64,000 nucleotides of DNA from contig NC_091117.1 in NCBI RefSeq assembly GCF_040183065.1, positions 108,554,001 to 108,618,000 of the forward strand, given 5' to 3'. This document shows positions 24,714 to 36,619 of this stretch, piece after piece. Origin of the DNA: Periplaneta americana. Taxonomy: Eukaryota; Arthropoda; Insecta; Blattodea; Blattidae. Below the pieces are notes generated by a model. That model searched no databases and was not told where the DNA came from. It worked only from the letters and a program-made list of their open reading frames with translations. Position 1 is the first letter of the stretch. The number at the start of each line of letters is the position of its first letter. A program made the translations under genes and the position numbers.

Positions 24714-25171
24714 TGTTTTCTAATGCCAGGCATTTGACAATAAAGTCATTTGACCTCTTGCACTCCAATATTTTTCAAAGATATTGTCATTGTTAGCCAC
24801 TGACGCACAGATTTTGAGATGTTTTGAATCCATTTCTTGGTTTGAGTTGCACAATGGACAGTTAGGGGACTGATATATTCCAATTCTATGCAGATGCTTG
24901 GCTAAACAGTCATGGCCTGTTGCCAATCTAAATGCAGCTACAGACGATTTGCGTGGTAAATCGGGAATCAACTGTGGATTATGATGCAGAGAGTTCCATT
25001 TTTTCCCTTGAGATTGTGTTATCAAATTTTGTTTGTTGAAGTCTAAGTATGTAGATTTAATCAATCTTTTCACAGAGGAATACATAGATTTAGTAACAGG
25101 TCTGTAAGTAGCAGTGCTGCCCTTCTTTGCTAAAGCATCTGCATTCTCGTTTCCCAGGATTCCACAATGGG
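24714..25171 (-). pseudogene. LINE C-terminal fragment (RNase H end and zinc knuckle)
   Basis: The minus strand encodes about 150 uninterrupted residues. ISHCGILGNENADALAKKGS is the end of an RNase H domain. RKSSVAAFRLATGHDCLAKH, then GIYQSPNCPLC, then the end LLSNAWH follow, matching jockey/I-type C-termini. Downstream lies a (CAA)n-type tail (TTG repeats at 24710). The 5' truncation falls at a (TA)n run shared with the flanking inverted repeat. Confidence 0.82.
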
Positions 25172-25345
25172 ATATATATATATATAATTTCAACTGCTAA
25201 TGGAAATTACGGGAAAATGGCTGAATGGATTTTAATGAATGACCCATCATTTTGAAGTTGGCATCCAAGGATTTTCAGAAGAAGTAACTTTCAATGAAGC
25301 GGTAGTTTTCCTACTTAATTTTCCTATTTTCCAAAATTCATCTTT
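25172..25345 (-). repeat. Inverted copy of the 24350-24534 repeat end
   Basis: Reverse-complemented, this reads GAATTTTGGAAAATAGGAAA ... CAGCCATTTTCCCGTAATTT ... (TA)n and aligns with 24350-24530 over its whole length at roughly 80% by eye. The two arms enclose the LINE fragment at 24714. Confidence 0.75.
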
Positions 25346-25805
25346 CGTCAGTTTTGAGAACTAATAGCATTTCAGAATAAAACAAAACACACACTACAAG
25401 AAACAATACTGCACGAAGGCCATGACCTGCAGGATTGCTGATATATTTAGAGTTCAGATGGCTCAGATTCTCTGACATCATAATGCCAAGTCAATCTTCA
25501 TTTGTGTAATTTTTTGATAACGTATAAAAACTTCAAGACTTATAGGTTTGATTCTCTGGTCTGTAGTTTTCTGAGTACAACTGTGTATTGGAATTAAGAA
25601 CTACAAAACTTAAGAATGTTTGATGACATTATTACCATTAAAAATGAAATATTATAATTAATGCAATTATGTATTTGTCACTAATTATACACAGTAATGC
25701 TATATTGATGATATGACAGTGAAACCTTTTGGGGTTTTATATAAGTAGATGCAGAGAAAGAATATTTTAAATTAGATCTTCATTTGTATAGTTTACTGAG
25801 TAACG

Positions 25806-25808
<3 letters not shown>

Positions 25809-25858
<50 letters not shown>
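25809..25858. repeat. (TA)n microsatellite
   Basis: About 25 TA units ending three bases before a hAT-like CAGGGGCGGC terminus. Confidence 0.95.
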
Positions 25859-25861
<3 letters not shown>

Positions 25862-26665
25862 GGGCGGCTCTACAATAAGAACTGCAGAGCTGCAGAACCG
25901 CCACTTAAATGGACCTGAAAAAATTAAAAATGTAAAACGTGCTTCTATATATAATCTAGTTCATTGTTTTATTTATTTTCATTCCCTTTCGATTCGAGAT
26001 TTTACTGTCTGTAGGAGCCTTGAACTGCTCGAGAATTTTAGCTGTAGTGTACTTTTCGGATCTGTGATCGGCAGTTCCTGAAGCTCAACGTAGGGTAGTC
26101 GGCAGCAGAAAACTGGTTTTCTTCACCGTCCCATAAGACTGCATTATAGCTGCAACCGAAGCAGCTCTCTCCGAATATACAAAAGAACCGCCAACACCCT
26201 CATCTCTTTATGACCTGCGTTAGAGCACACAGGCTTCTGGACTAGTGTATATCATTACAGTTCCAGTGTGCTATAGTACTGTGTGGTGTGGTGTGATTAG
26301 TCAGTGTGTCTAAGGAAATATTTTATATTAAAAATGAATGAAATGAAAACCTAATCAACCAACCCTTTTCGAAATTAAAAGAGAAATTGCATGTTAACGT
26401 AAAAAATTAGGACGTTCTACACAAAATTTAAATATTGAAATTTCTGAAAAAGTTGAGAAAATCATGCAGCCTACTAGTCATTTTAATACCGAAATGTGTA
26501 ATGGAAACGACTGGTTTTTGCTGCGCTCATGAAAACGCTTTCTCCCCCACCCGTGTATTCTGTTTAGAGGAGAAAATACATGGACAAACACCGGAGTGAA
26601 GGATTTAGTTAATTTGACTTAAAAAACTAGAAAAGCATGTGGGGCACATCTCCACTACGTGACTA
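25862..26665 (+). pseudogene. ZMYM1-type hAT element, 5' remnant
   Basis: It begins with a hAT-like terminus CAGGGGCGGCTCTACA. From about 26360 a degraded N-terminal reading appears across frames: NPFREIKRELHVNV, then MCNGNDWFLLRS, then FRGENTWTNTGVKDLVNLT. This is the TTF-type zinc-finger region (usually NDWLCGC...CFPCLLF...WTKTGV) of ZMYM1-like hAT transposases. The catalytic region is absent, and unrelated sequence and a (TA)n tract follow. Confidence 0.6.
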
Positions 26666-26847
26666 GTTGTACCAGGTGGGTGAGGTGTAGCGCACGGATG
26701 TTTGGAGTAGAATTTTGGGTGCACAGTCAACTTCGAGAAGGGGCTGTAAATACACGAGTCATCCAATTTAGATGCAATAAACAGCATGTGTTTGCTAAAT
26801 ACACTACTTTTCATGCAGAACTACCAACCTTTGTAACCGCAGGCCGC

Positions 26848-26848
<1 letters not shown>

Positions 26849-26896
<48 letters not shown>
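26849..26896. repeat. (TA)n microsatellite
   Basis: About 23 TA units; the second long (TA)n within 1 kb. It produces an artefactual IYIYIY ORF. Confidence 0.95.
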
Positions 26897-26899
<3 letters not shown>

Positions 26900-27455
26900 A
26901 CTGAAAACTGTAAAACTTAAAAGGTAACAGTGTTATTATTAAAATTGAAATATTTATTTTTCTAGTTATTAATCAAGTGGTGTGGGTCTTTTTCATATAT
27001 TTAATGGCAGTGTGATGTAGATATTTATATGTGTGATTCTCTAATTTTCCTAAGTAGTAATTGAGTCATGCTTCCTATTTTAGCTGCATCTTTAAACTAC
27101 ATCAAAATTAATTTCATGTTTCTATGGTTTAATCAATTAGATTTGTGATCTCTGCCAAGCATATTTTGTTGTAGAGAAAACAGTAGGCCATTTCACTTCT
27201 TGGTACAATGATGAATATGTTTATTTCCCGCAACCAGCAACGAATGAAACACTGAAACTGCTAATGATTTACAATGAACAATTTTATTTAGGGCGCATAT
27301 AAGATTCTACAACTCTGATATAGCATTTGTCACATTTTACGCATCTCAGCAATAGATTCCTCACAACAGCCTATAATGCTGAAAATATACGGGATAAGAC
27401 ATAAATAACTTACATCTCTGATCTCCCACCATTAACAATTCATTACAAGCTTATT
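26897..27455. other. No gene recognised
   Basis: AT-rich intron sequence that may include the 5' part of the Helitron that follows; no motif could be read. Confidence 0.35.
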
Positions 27456-27459
27456 AAAA

Positions 27460-28272
27460 ATTATACGTCATTGATTCAACATATGCTAATGTTTTATGTT
27501 GCCAAAATGATGTCCAGAATTCACAAATACCTAATACACTCCAAATGTTGTCAGATATTGTTGCTATCAATCCTTATGCTATTTCTTACACAAATGCAGG
27601 ACAAATATTGGCAGAAGAAAAAAACGTGCCATCTGCAGATTTAAGTTTCGTTGATCATTCACTGAGTTAGATGTTAGGTGTTTTTGTCTCCACAGATGAT
27701 AAGCCACCAATACCGTTATGTTGTGCATGGCAGACAAGGGGGACCAAATTAAGCCCTCACTGTGATCTGATTAATCACCTCCTCTTCTCTGATAAATCAT
27801 AATTGTAACACAGTGATACATGGCAGCAAAACAAGCCCACTAGAATGACTTTACTTCAGTTTGTACCATTTTGGATTGCTATTTGTAACCATTTCTCACA
27901 CATTCATTAGTCACACAAGTCAATCCAGAAATATTTGGTATATCAGTATTGTCTGGAGGCAGAGCAAAAATTACAATTCCTTAGGAAATACCAAAAGATA
28001 TTACTTACTGATAAAATGAAGAGGCCTATAAGATTTTGTAGTCTCCCGATCACCTCAGCAAGATCTCTTAGCAGGAAAAAGTGATTCTGCTCTCTACATT
28101 TCAAGGTAGTTCAAGAAACATGCAGCAGCTATACCAAGGTGCTATGACTATTGCTCGAAAGCATGACAAACCTGACATTTCCTTAACTCTCATCTATAAT
28201 TCGCAATGACCTGAAATAGCTACTGCATTACTCCCACATGAAAACCCACTGATCATCCTGACAGTGTTACTT
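27460..28272 (+). pseudogene. Helitron Rep-domain remnant, left half
   Basis: The plus strand reads LLSTFQGSSRNMQQLYQGAM then TIARKHDKPDISLTLIYN (about 28090-28200). This matches the Helitron N-terminal/Rep region (GSPRxMxQxYQDAMxIVRxxGKPDxFxTFTCNPxWPEI). Upstream blocks are only faintly readable. The ORF is cut at 28272 by the element at 28273-31522 and continues at 31523. Stops and frameshifts show it is dead. Rep would be the rolling-circle nuclease of the Helitron. Confidence 0.75.
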
Positions 28273-31200
28273 GAGTCATTCCACGTCAGACCGGACACAT
28301 TTTTGACCTCAAATTTTTAGAATTGTTTGAAAATTTTTTTATGCTTTCTCAGGGTAAGAATAAGAGACCCATATTTTTATGTTGGCCCCAATTCTGATTA
28401 TTTTGAGATATATACTGCATCAAAATTATTGAAAAATTGCACACATTGACATATATAAATATTCGTATCGCCCATTACGTGTATTGTATGAAATCGAGGT
28501 TAATCTCATTTGGAAGGTTAAATATATGGCTTTTAGCCTGTATATATTCACTTTCCATTTTTATGTATTCACAGTACTTTATGCCATAATTATTATATAA
28601 ATCTTCATATTCATAATGTTCGGACACTTAGAATACCATTTTTAAATTATCACCATGTTCTCCATTTAATTATCCGTAAGTATGCCAAATTTCGTAGTGG
28701 GAAAGCAATAAATGACAGAGTAAAAAAAATACTAAAGAAATACGCGCACAGAGCTCTGTTGCGCTAATCTTAATCCCTTGCCGCACCATGCCACCACACC
28801 GTTAAACTGCTGAAGCCTATAAACTGTCAATTGCTGCCTTTGTCTGTTATCACCACACTGGCGACTGCCAGTCATCTTTGTTTACATCTGCAGAAGCTTA
28901 GCTGTGATATATAATACTTAAACCAGGTCCAAGGCAGAATGAATTCTCTTCAGTTTGTTCCGAGATTTTCAAACGTTCGGGCATTAATAACACAGTACTA
29001 TAGTATTACTGTGAGTGTGTATGGCGTAGTTTCTCTTATTGTTTTTAGATGGTGCAATTACTGTGTAACCTAGTCACAATGAGTAATGTAACACAACCTA
29101 GACATTATCAGTGTTTTATTCTTTCAAAATAAGCAACCACAGTCGTAGGTTTACGAAAGGGAAATTAAGGTGTGTGACTTTCAACATGTTTAAAAAATTG
29201 AACATGCAACACATTAAGTTGTCATACAATCCTAAGATTTGTGAAAATTGACGTAAGAAAATTTTGTTAATGTCAGATGTTGGTGAATCAAGTGCCATTC
29301 AAATCAGCAGTGTTGATATCTTAGCTGATTCTAGTGTCCAGTAATTCAAGTAATTCAGAGGTGTCAGTGACGGACATTGATAAGTTGAATGGAAGTATGG
29401 TGTCAATGGGGGAAACACCAATTCAGAAGAAGAAATTATCACAGAAGAAGTATCCCCAACAGAAATATCAGAAAATAAAACAAACGCTTAAGGAAAAGAT
29501 TTTTTGTGTTGAGAAAAAGTAGAAACAACACCAGATGAGAAGAGTAGCAGTGACATAATTAATAAGCTAGCAGAGTGTTTCAGGAACACTATTCACAGAA
29601 AACTTAAAATTCAGATTTTAACTATATTTGAGGATTGGCCATAGAGTAAAATTGGGGAACACTTTGTCTGTGTGTGTGCTCATCATGAGAATGTAAAGTT
29701 GTTAATTACTGATGGTGGTAACATTGGGAAATTGACAGCCAATCTAGAACTGCCACTGAGAAATTACAAAGATCTGATTTCACAAATTGTATGTAACCCT
29801 GCATCCCCTGATTGTTATTTCAGAAAGTGTAAAAATTGTCCAGCAGACTTAATTCAATATTTACAGGAAGCATTTCAAACAGAAATGATAGATGTAGTCA
29901 ATTACAAACAATGGGTAACTATTGACCGAACTAATTTAGAAATGTTGCACTCTTTAGTAGAAGAATTTTTAGATAAACTTTCGACCAAGTTAGAAGCGCT
30001 AGCGCCTCACGCATTTATTGTTTAGCAGCAAATTGCGTTTCTGGCGGAAAAGAAAGAAGGTCTCCTGGATGGTGAATGCCTTGTAATTTGTGACTTTTCC
30101 GAAAATTATGCCTGCGTGATTTAAGACTCAGTACAGGGTATATATTATTTATATTATTTTAATGTACCGAAGTACTCTTTCATCAGTACAGGGTGTTCAT
30201 TGGAATAAAAATCAGGTCACACTCCATCCCTTTGTAATTTATTTTAAAGACAGAAGTGAATTAAAACTTAAAAACTTTGTACCAATTTCAGGGAGTCTTA
30301 AACATGAAACAAATGCTGTTCACCTTTTTGAACGACAGTTAATACGGTTTCTGAAGAATGAAATAGGAAATGTGAAAAGAGTTATTTATTTTTCTGATGG
30401 GGCTAGTGCCCAATACAAAACCAAAAACAAATTTGTAAATCTATGTTTTCACGAAGAAGATTTTGGAGTAAGTGCTGAATGGCATTTTTTTTGGAACTTC
30501 ACATTGGAAGGGCCCTTGTGATGGGATTGGCGGCACCACTAAAAGACTAGCAACAACAGCAAGTTTTCAGCCACATCAGGACCCCATTACGACACCAAGA
30601 AAATTGTTTGAGTGAGCTGCAAAGAATATTAATGGAATTCATTTTCTATTTTTCACCAATGATGAACATAAAAATGAATGTGACTTACTGCAGTCTCGAT
30701 ATGAGAGGGCAAAAGCAGTAAGTGACACAAGAACACTACATGCTTTCATAACGGTCTCAAAATCTGAAGCACTAGTTAAAGATTATTCTTTGTCTCACGA
30801 AAGTAAAAGTGTATTTATCTGAGTTGCTGAAAAGTATGTTTCAGTTATCCAACATGGTTGACTTGTTTTTGTGTGTTTTAAGTTAGTTTTATGGAATTTT
30901 ATGTTAATAATTGTGCTTCAAAAGTGTTTACATATTTCGTAAGTCGACTTTATGGTGTATAACATACTGACACTGTGTGTACATACATTATCCATACATA
31001 GTGACGCGGTCTTGCAGTGATGCTCCTACTCAACAGCATGTGCCCGGCTCGGTAAGTTAATTTATTGCAAATTCATTTACGTATATCCCATTCTGAAATT
31101 TTGTACGCATATAGTTGAAAAACTAAGGAATGTAGAGATTTTTTTATATTTCGAAAAAAGTGTCTGAACTTTTAAAAAAAGGCATTTTAAAAATATATTT

Positions 31201-31522
31201 TCGAGAAAAAAATACAACATAAAATGTTATGTAATCGAAGGCCAGATGTGCTAAAAGTATATGTTATGAGCTTTAATATGAGCCGAATTTGAATAAATTG
31301 CGTTAATTAGTAACGGAGATATTACCGTTTATATATAACAGTGCGCGCGCTATTACATAAATTTTGAATTTAAATACTTTTCGAAAGAATCAAGTTTTAT
31401 GAAAATAAAACTATACGTATACTTTATTTTTGTTCTTTCAATCGAATAAAAAAGTTTGACAGAAATAAAAGCTTCAAGGTTAAATTTCCTTTAAATTTGT
31501 CCGGTTTGACGTGGAATGACTC
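28273..31522 (+). mobile_element. DDE transposon, 4-bp TSD, ~25-bp TIRs; possibly Sola-like
   Basis: Ends are inverted copies: left GAGTCATTCCACGTCAGACC and right, reverse-complemented, GAGTCATTCCACGTCAAACC, both continuing GGACA. ACTT flanks both sides (28269-28272 and 31523-31526). Removing the element and one ACTT rejoins Helitron coding (DHPDSVT to CVFTLKLKN), so the boundaries are well supported. It holds one decayed transposase-like gene. A 4-bp duplication with GAG...CTC ends would fit the Sola superfamily, but that assignment is my inference. Confidence 0.82.
29334..30825 (+). pseudogene. Transposase-like gene of the 3.25-kb element
   Basis: Blocks in order: SVTDIDKLNGSMVSMGETPI then KKKLSQKKYPQQKYQKIK (29340-29480); HFVCVCAHHENVKLL (about 29660-29710); CRKC-like PDCYFRKCKNCPADLI (29805-29850); YKQWVTIDRTNLEML; LVICDFSENYACVI (D of an RNase-H-like fold, about 30080-30120); GVHWNKNQVTLHPFVIYFKD; VIYFSDGASAQYKTKNKFVN (second Asp, about 30380-30440); DFGVSAEWHFF; and DGIGGTTKRLATTA after a frame change. 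Cysteines near CKNC suggest a zinc-binding insert. A region between 29640 and 29660 looks deleted relative to the family as I recall it. Several stops and a small insertion at 30140-30182 confirm it is dead. Confidence 0.65.
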
Positions 31523-31640
31523 ACTTGCGTTTTCACACTGAAACTCAAGAACTGAAGATAGACAGATTCAAGGAAAAGTATTTGGCTTAAAAAAACATTC
31601 AATGGGCGTATGTTTCACTATTATGGAAGCAAATAACTTT
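31523..31640 (+). pseudogene. Helitron Rep-domain remnant, right half
   Basis: Directly after the 4-bp duplication the plus strand reads CVFTLKLKN, the continuation of the Rep-region block that ends at 28272 (family pattern TRVFxLKLxxL). A weak IQWAYV, the expected following element (xAYVYVIEFQ), lies near 31600. Confidence 0.65.
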
Positions 31641-31859
31641 CAAAATGTCTGGTATAAACCTGACAATTTTTTTTAACTTCTTATGGACTTAGTTTGCAGC
31701 ATTTGCTGCACAAGCCACTAGTATTTATATATTCCCATCATAGAATACAAATATATCCGTATAAAAATAGTGTTAAATGAATAATATTCTCCATTTGTTG
31801 TGTGCAAGGCCACCTTAAATAGACGAAGTCATTTCTTTTCATTTCATTATAGCCTATCA

Positions 31860-32338
31860 GTCTGAGGTGGTGCTGATAAAACATATTGTTATTTTAAAAC
31901 TCATACATCTCGTTAAATGTAAGTCCTATAAAAATTCTGCAAAGAATAAACTTAACAGAAATTGTTTTTAAATAAACTTTTGTTATGTAACATGTTTAAT
32001 GAAAATCGATAATAAGCGAGATATTTCGATTTAATTCAGGCCCTCTTATAACCCCCCTTTTTAAAATAAAGTATTTTGAATGTCACATAGCCTAAAATCT
32101 AAGTTAGAACGAACTTAATTTATATTCCAATTTTCATAGAAATCGGTTCGGCCATTATCACGTGAAAAGGCAGCAAACATTCAGACAGACAGACAGGCAG
32201 ACATACAAACAAAAATTAAAAAAATGCGATTTTCGGTCTCAAGATGGTTAATTTTACACGTTAACATCAATTATTTTTGAAAAAGCGAAAATTACCAGAA
32301 AAATTTCGGTTACAAATTTATTATTAGTATAGATAGAT
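31860..32338 (+). repeat. LINE-type 3' UTR repeat
   Basis: AATCGGTTCGGCCATTATCA, CAGACAGACAGACAGGCAG and ATTTTCGGTCTCAAGATGG, ending TTATTATTAGTATAGAT, form a 3'-end repeat I recognise from many insect genomes, where it terminates retroelements. No coding sequence remains upstream. Confidence 0.5.
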
Positions 32339-34395
32339 CCCTCCATAGTAGTTACGTGACAATAACTATCCATAGTACTTAAGAGTTAATTACTATAGTT
32401 TGCTGCTAGAAGACTTGAGTTCTCGTATGCGTAGAAGAATTCAGTTGCAGTTTGATTTGCTGGGAGAGATACCCGCACCAGAGGTAAAAGTTGTCTGTTA
32501 GAACAACCACTGGTCCCGTTGCCATGCATGTCTGCTGCATTAAGAGTGATGGTGCACTTTTCTATACAAAGCACGTGGCATCAGTTTTTTGTGTTAGTAC
32601 AGGTGAAGTTGGTTTGTTGTTTTGTGTTTCTGTGATTTACGATGTCTGCAAGCCTAATTATTGTTATAGCAATATGGCCAGTCAGAAAAGGACCTCAACA
32701 GCAGCTGCGGTGGAGAAGGAATCCATCGGTACAGTGCAAATGGCGTAAGATCATCTTAGATTGTGAATCGGCAGCAGGGTTCATATTGTGGTTGATGGTG
32801 GAAGAGCCTCTAGAAGGCCAATGGCAGCACCTACCCTGCAGAAGGTAGGAAGAACTCTACAGCCATAGAGAAAGCAATTTCCAAGGATTTGGGCCTCCGA
32901 AATCAAGGCCCATGGCTCTCCAGATTACCCCTGAAAAAATGTCTAGTTAGGAATCCAAATACATGAAAGGATGGACTCTATTGGAATCAAGCCAAGTAAT
33001 GGATATGGTACAAGAATTTTAATATAGGAACCTGGAATGTACGCACCTTGTATAGAGCAGGAGTAATGAATGAATTGGTTAAGGTGATGGAGAATTATAA
33101 TATGGACATATATGCAATACAAGAAATAAGATAGCTGGGTGAGGGTATAATAAGTAAAAAAGACTACAGTATTTTATACAGTGGAAATAATAAGGGGAAG
33201 CATTAATTTGGTACAGGTTTTTATGTAAATGGATGAATGATGAATAATTTGATAGATTTTGTTTGAGTGATAGAATATGTAAAATTAGGATCAAGATTTC
33301 TTTTTATAATGTAACGATGGTGTCAGTACATGCAACAACTGAGGAAAAGGAGCCAGAAGTTACGGAGGAATTTTATACGCATTTAGAAAAAGTAACTGAT
33401 TCAATTCCTAACTATGACATGAAAATCATTTTAAGAGATTTTTAATGCAAGGTGGGAAAAGAGGGAAACATATTTCCTATATGTGGAAATCATAGCCTAC
33501 ATGATAACACTAATGATAATTGGATTTTGCCTCAGGAAAAGACCTGGTTGTCACAGGGACATGGTTTCAGGATAAAAATATCCACAAGGGAACATGGAAG
33601 TCCCCAGATGGGAACACAATAAATCAGATTGATCATATATTAGTCGATAGGCGTCATTGCTGAAATGTGTGCAACATTAGAAGTAGAAGAGGAGTCAACA
33701 TAGAATCAGACCCTTTTCTGGTATGCTTGAAGCAAAAGTTAAAGTTAAAGATTAATATGAATGGAAGGACAAAGGCAAGAGAACTGAAAAGATGGAACAT
33801 AAATGCATTGAATGAAGAAGGAATCAAAGTTAAATATATGGAAGCAGTAACAGAAAACATGAAGAAATTGGAAATAGAGAAGGAGGAGACTATTGATAAG
33901 ATATGCAACTTAACAGGAAAAGGGACTGAAGAAGCTGGAGGGAAGATAATTGGGAAGGAGGATAAACCAAAGAGGAATGGTTGGTTTGATGAAGTGTGTG
34001 GAAGTGTGAGAGAAAAGAAAAATAGTTCCTATAGAAAGATGATCAATACAAATACAAGAAGGAATGAACAACAATATAAGGAAGACAGAAAAAGCACATA
34101 AATTGCTGAGAAAGAAAAAGAGACAATCTCTGAACAAAAAATTAGAAACCATACAAACATCATTTGACAATAGACAGGCGAAGAGCTTCTATAGAGAAGT
34201 AAATCACATGAGAAAAGGCTTTAAACCTCAACATAAGTAAGAAACAAGAAAGGAGAGATTGTAAAATATAAGGAACAAGTATTAGTGGTATGGTCAGACA
34301 ATAAAGGATAATCTGAATGTGATGTAGATGAGGACAAGGAAATAATACAGGCACATACAGCAGAACTGTACATTGAACCTCCAGATATCTTAGAC

Positions 34396-35193
34396 ATGGA
34401 AATGGCAATAGATAAAGTAAAAAAAAATGGTAAGGCAGTAGGATATGACCAGATACCAGCTGAGCTAATCAAATATGGAGGAACAGAATTAAAGACAGTT
34501 ATGTATAAACTAGTGTTGAAGATCTGGGAGGAGGAGCAGATTCCGGAACAATGGAAACAAGATATAATCAATCAAATGCATAAAAAAGGGAATTTCCTGA
34601 ACTGTGAAAACTATACAGCAATTACATTATTGTGTACTGCATACAAAGTTCTGGCTAACCTTGTATATACCAAATTAAGACCATATGCTGAAGATATAAT
34701 AGGGGAATATCAAGGAGGATTTAGAACTGGAAGGTCTAGAACTGATCAAATTTTTACAATAAGACAGATACAACAAAAATGTTGGGAACAATCCATAAAC
34801 ATACACTGCCTGTTTATTGATTTTAAAACGGCGTATGACAGTCTGTGGAAAGATAAAAATGAAGTATGGGAAGGTATGCACCATCTAGGTTTCCTGAGGA
34901 AACTAGTCACAATATGCAGAGCTCTCAATAGGGATGTATATGCAACAGTAAACATAGATAGGAACCTAACAAATGATTTTAAACTGGGTAAAGGTCTGAG
35001 ACAAGGGGATGCAATAACACCCTTATTATTTAATATTGTACTACTTGAAATTGCAATTAGGAAGGCCTCTATTCAAACTAAAGGAACAATATTTAATAAA
35101 TATAGCCAGATTCTAGCCCATGCAGATGATCTTGTTATACTGGGAAAAAGACAAAAGGATGTTCGTGAAACATTTACAGCCTTAATGGAGTAA
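34396..35193 (+). pseudogene. LINE reverse transcriptase, open segment (265 aa)
   Basis: This is the longest open piece of the LINE. It contains NGKAVGYDQIPAELIKYGG, a palm entry GGFRTGRSRTDQIFTIRQ, the first catalytic Asp in FIDFKTAYDSLWK, GLRQGDAITPLLFNIVLLE, and the catalytic pair in AHADDLVILGK (YADD changed to HADD). Upstream, 33667-34101 encodes the linker with NGWFDEVCGSVREKK. Replacement of the first YADD residue and surrounding stops suggest no activity. Confidence 0.85.
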
Positions 35194-35667
35194 ATTAGTA
35201 AACTGGGATTAGAAATTAATGAGCAAAAACGAAATATATGGTTATGTCAAGGAACTCCCATCTACAAAATATAATAAAAGTAGATAAATATAGTTTTGAA
35301 AAAAAAAAATAAATAAATTCACATGTTTGACAAGTAATAATGAAATTCATACAGAAATATAAACTAGGATTGGTGCAGCAAATAGAGCATATTATACCCT
35401 TCTACCCATATTGAGGAGCCAGATGGTACATAGAAATACGAAACTAAGAATATATAAATCTCTTATAAGACCTATAGTAATCTATGGAGCAGAGACCCTA
35501 TATGAAGACATCAGTAAACGGCTGGCTGTTTTTCAATGGAAAATTTTGAGGAAAATAATGGGATCAGTCAAAGTTAATGAGTGGAGAATAAGGACCAACA
35601 ATGAACTAAAGCAGCTGTATAAGGATTTGGATTTGGTCGAATTTATAAAAATTATGTGGTTAAAGTG

Positions 35668-36348
35668 AATCAATCAATCTTCTTAATGTATCCAGCTGTT
35701 TGCTGACAACATAAAGTCCACTATAGTCCACTGTAGTCTATTCAGTTGTTGTTTTCACGAGAAATGAGAGATATTTTGATCAGTGTTCATCATAGATGCC
35801 TGTTGCTAGTAGCAAGAGTTGGGGTGTAGTCAATATATACTGCAGGGCTGTGTCTTCTGCAACTGGTACTGATTTTAATTTACTTCTTTTGTGGTTTATG
35901 GATGGACAGTATAGAAAAATGTGTTCCAGATCTTAATCATGATTATTACACCACAGACAATCAGGATTATCAGAAATGTGAAATCAGTGTAGGTACAATT
36001 GAGTGACAATGTGACCTGTTCTGGCTCTTGTTAAAAATGTTTGAACATGTCTGGGCAAGTTTTTGTACATTTCCAGGTCATTTGGTTTCTTTTGTACAGA
36101 CTGTAAAATTTTTCCTTTGTCAGAAGAGAGCCAATTGTTGATCCATAGGTTTGTAAAATGAGACTTTACTGAAGCAAAAGCACTGGATAGAGATATCACT
36201 TGAAGAGGTCTTGGTAGCAAATATATTGCCTGTTTTGAAATATTATCGACTTTCTAGTTTCCAGATATACCACAATGACTAGGTATTCATTGAAATGTTA
36301 TTTCCTTTTGGAGTTCTTTCAGTTTACTTAACTGTTTCTGAATTAATA
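35668..36348 (-). mobile_element. 5'-truncated LINE nested in the RTE-like LINE
   Basis: The host ORF breaks after IMWLK and resumes with WIEHVNRM. The 681-bp insert is flanked by GTTAAAGTG at 35659-35667 and 36349-36357. On the minus strand it encodes the end of an RNase H domain (IPSHCGI, then KVDNISKQ), then KNLPRHVQTFLTRARTGHIV, HISDNPDCLWC and LEHIFLYCPSI, a jockey-like C-terminus with zinc-knuckle cysteines. Its 3' tail is (GATT)n, seen at 35668-35676 as AATCAATCA. The element is dead. Confidence 0.85.
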
Positions 36349-36619
36349 GTTAAAGTGGATAGAACATGTGAATAGAATGGAGAAAAACAGAAGTCCCTAT
36401 CAAGTTTTTGTTAATCAACTGCAGGTGAAGAGACAGAGAGGGAGACCTAAAGCTAAATGGTGGGATGATGTGTATAATGACATAAGGAAATGTAAAATCA
36501 CAAATTGAACACAAGATCTAAGGACAGAGACGACTGGAGGAGGTCAGTGGAGGAGGTGAAGGTCCACATTGGACTGTAGTGCCACTTAAGAAGAAGAATA
36601 TCACCAGTGGTTCATTTTA

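Larger units (their letters stand above)
32640..36600 (+). mobile_element. RTE-like LINE, nearly full length, decayed and interrupted
   Basis: The 5' region runs from about 32640. The AP endonuclease starts at about 33020 with FNIGTWNVRTLYRAGVMNEL and later shows QIDHILVDRRHC and IESDPF near 33620-33720 (the usual SDH catalytic His is replaced). RT follows (34396-35193), then a C-terminal domain (35411-35667) interrupted at 35668-36348. After that, IEHVNRMEKN and RQRGRPKAKWWDDVYNDI lead into the 3' end (36358-36600) with an AAGAAGAAGAA tail. Such elements are often mis-annotated as craniofacial development protein 2. Many stops and frameshifts are present. Exact clade is an inference. Confidence 0.82.

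Noticed and set aside
26659..26904. 81-codon ORF with IYIYIY tail
   Set aside because: The tail is (TA)n and the remainder overlaps a decayed hAT region.
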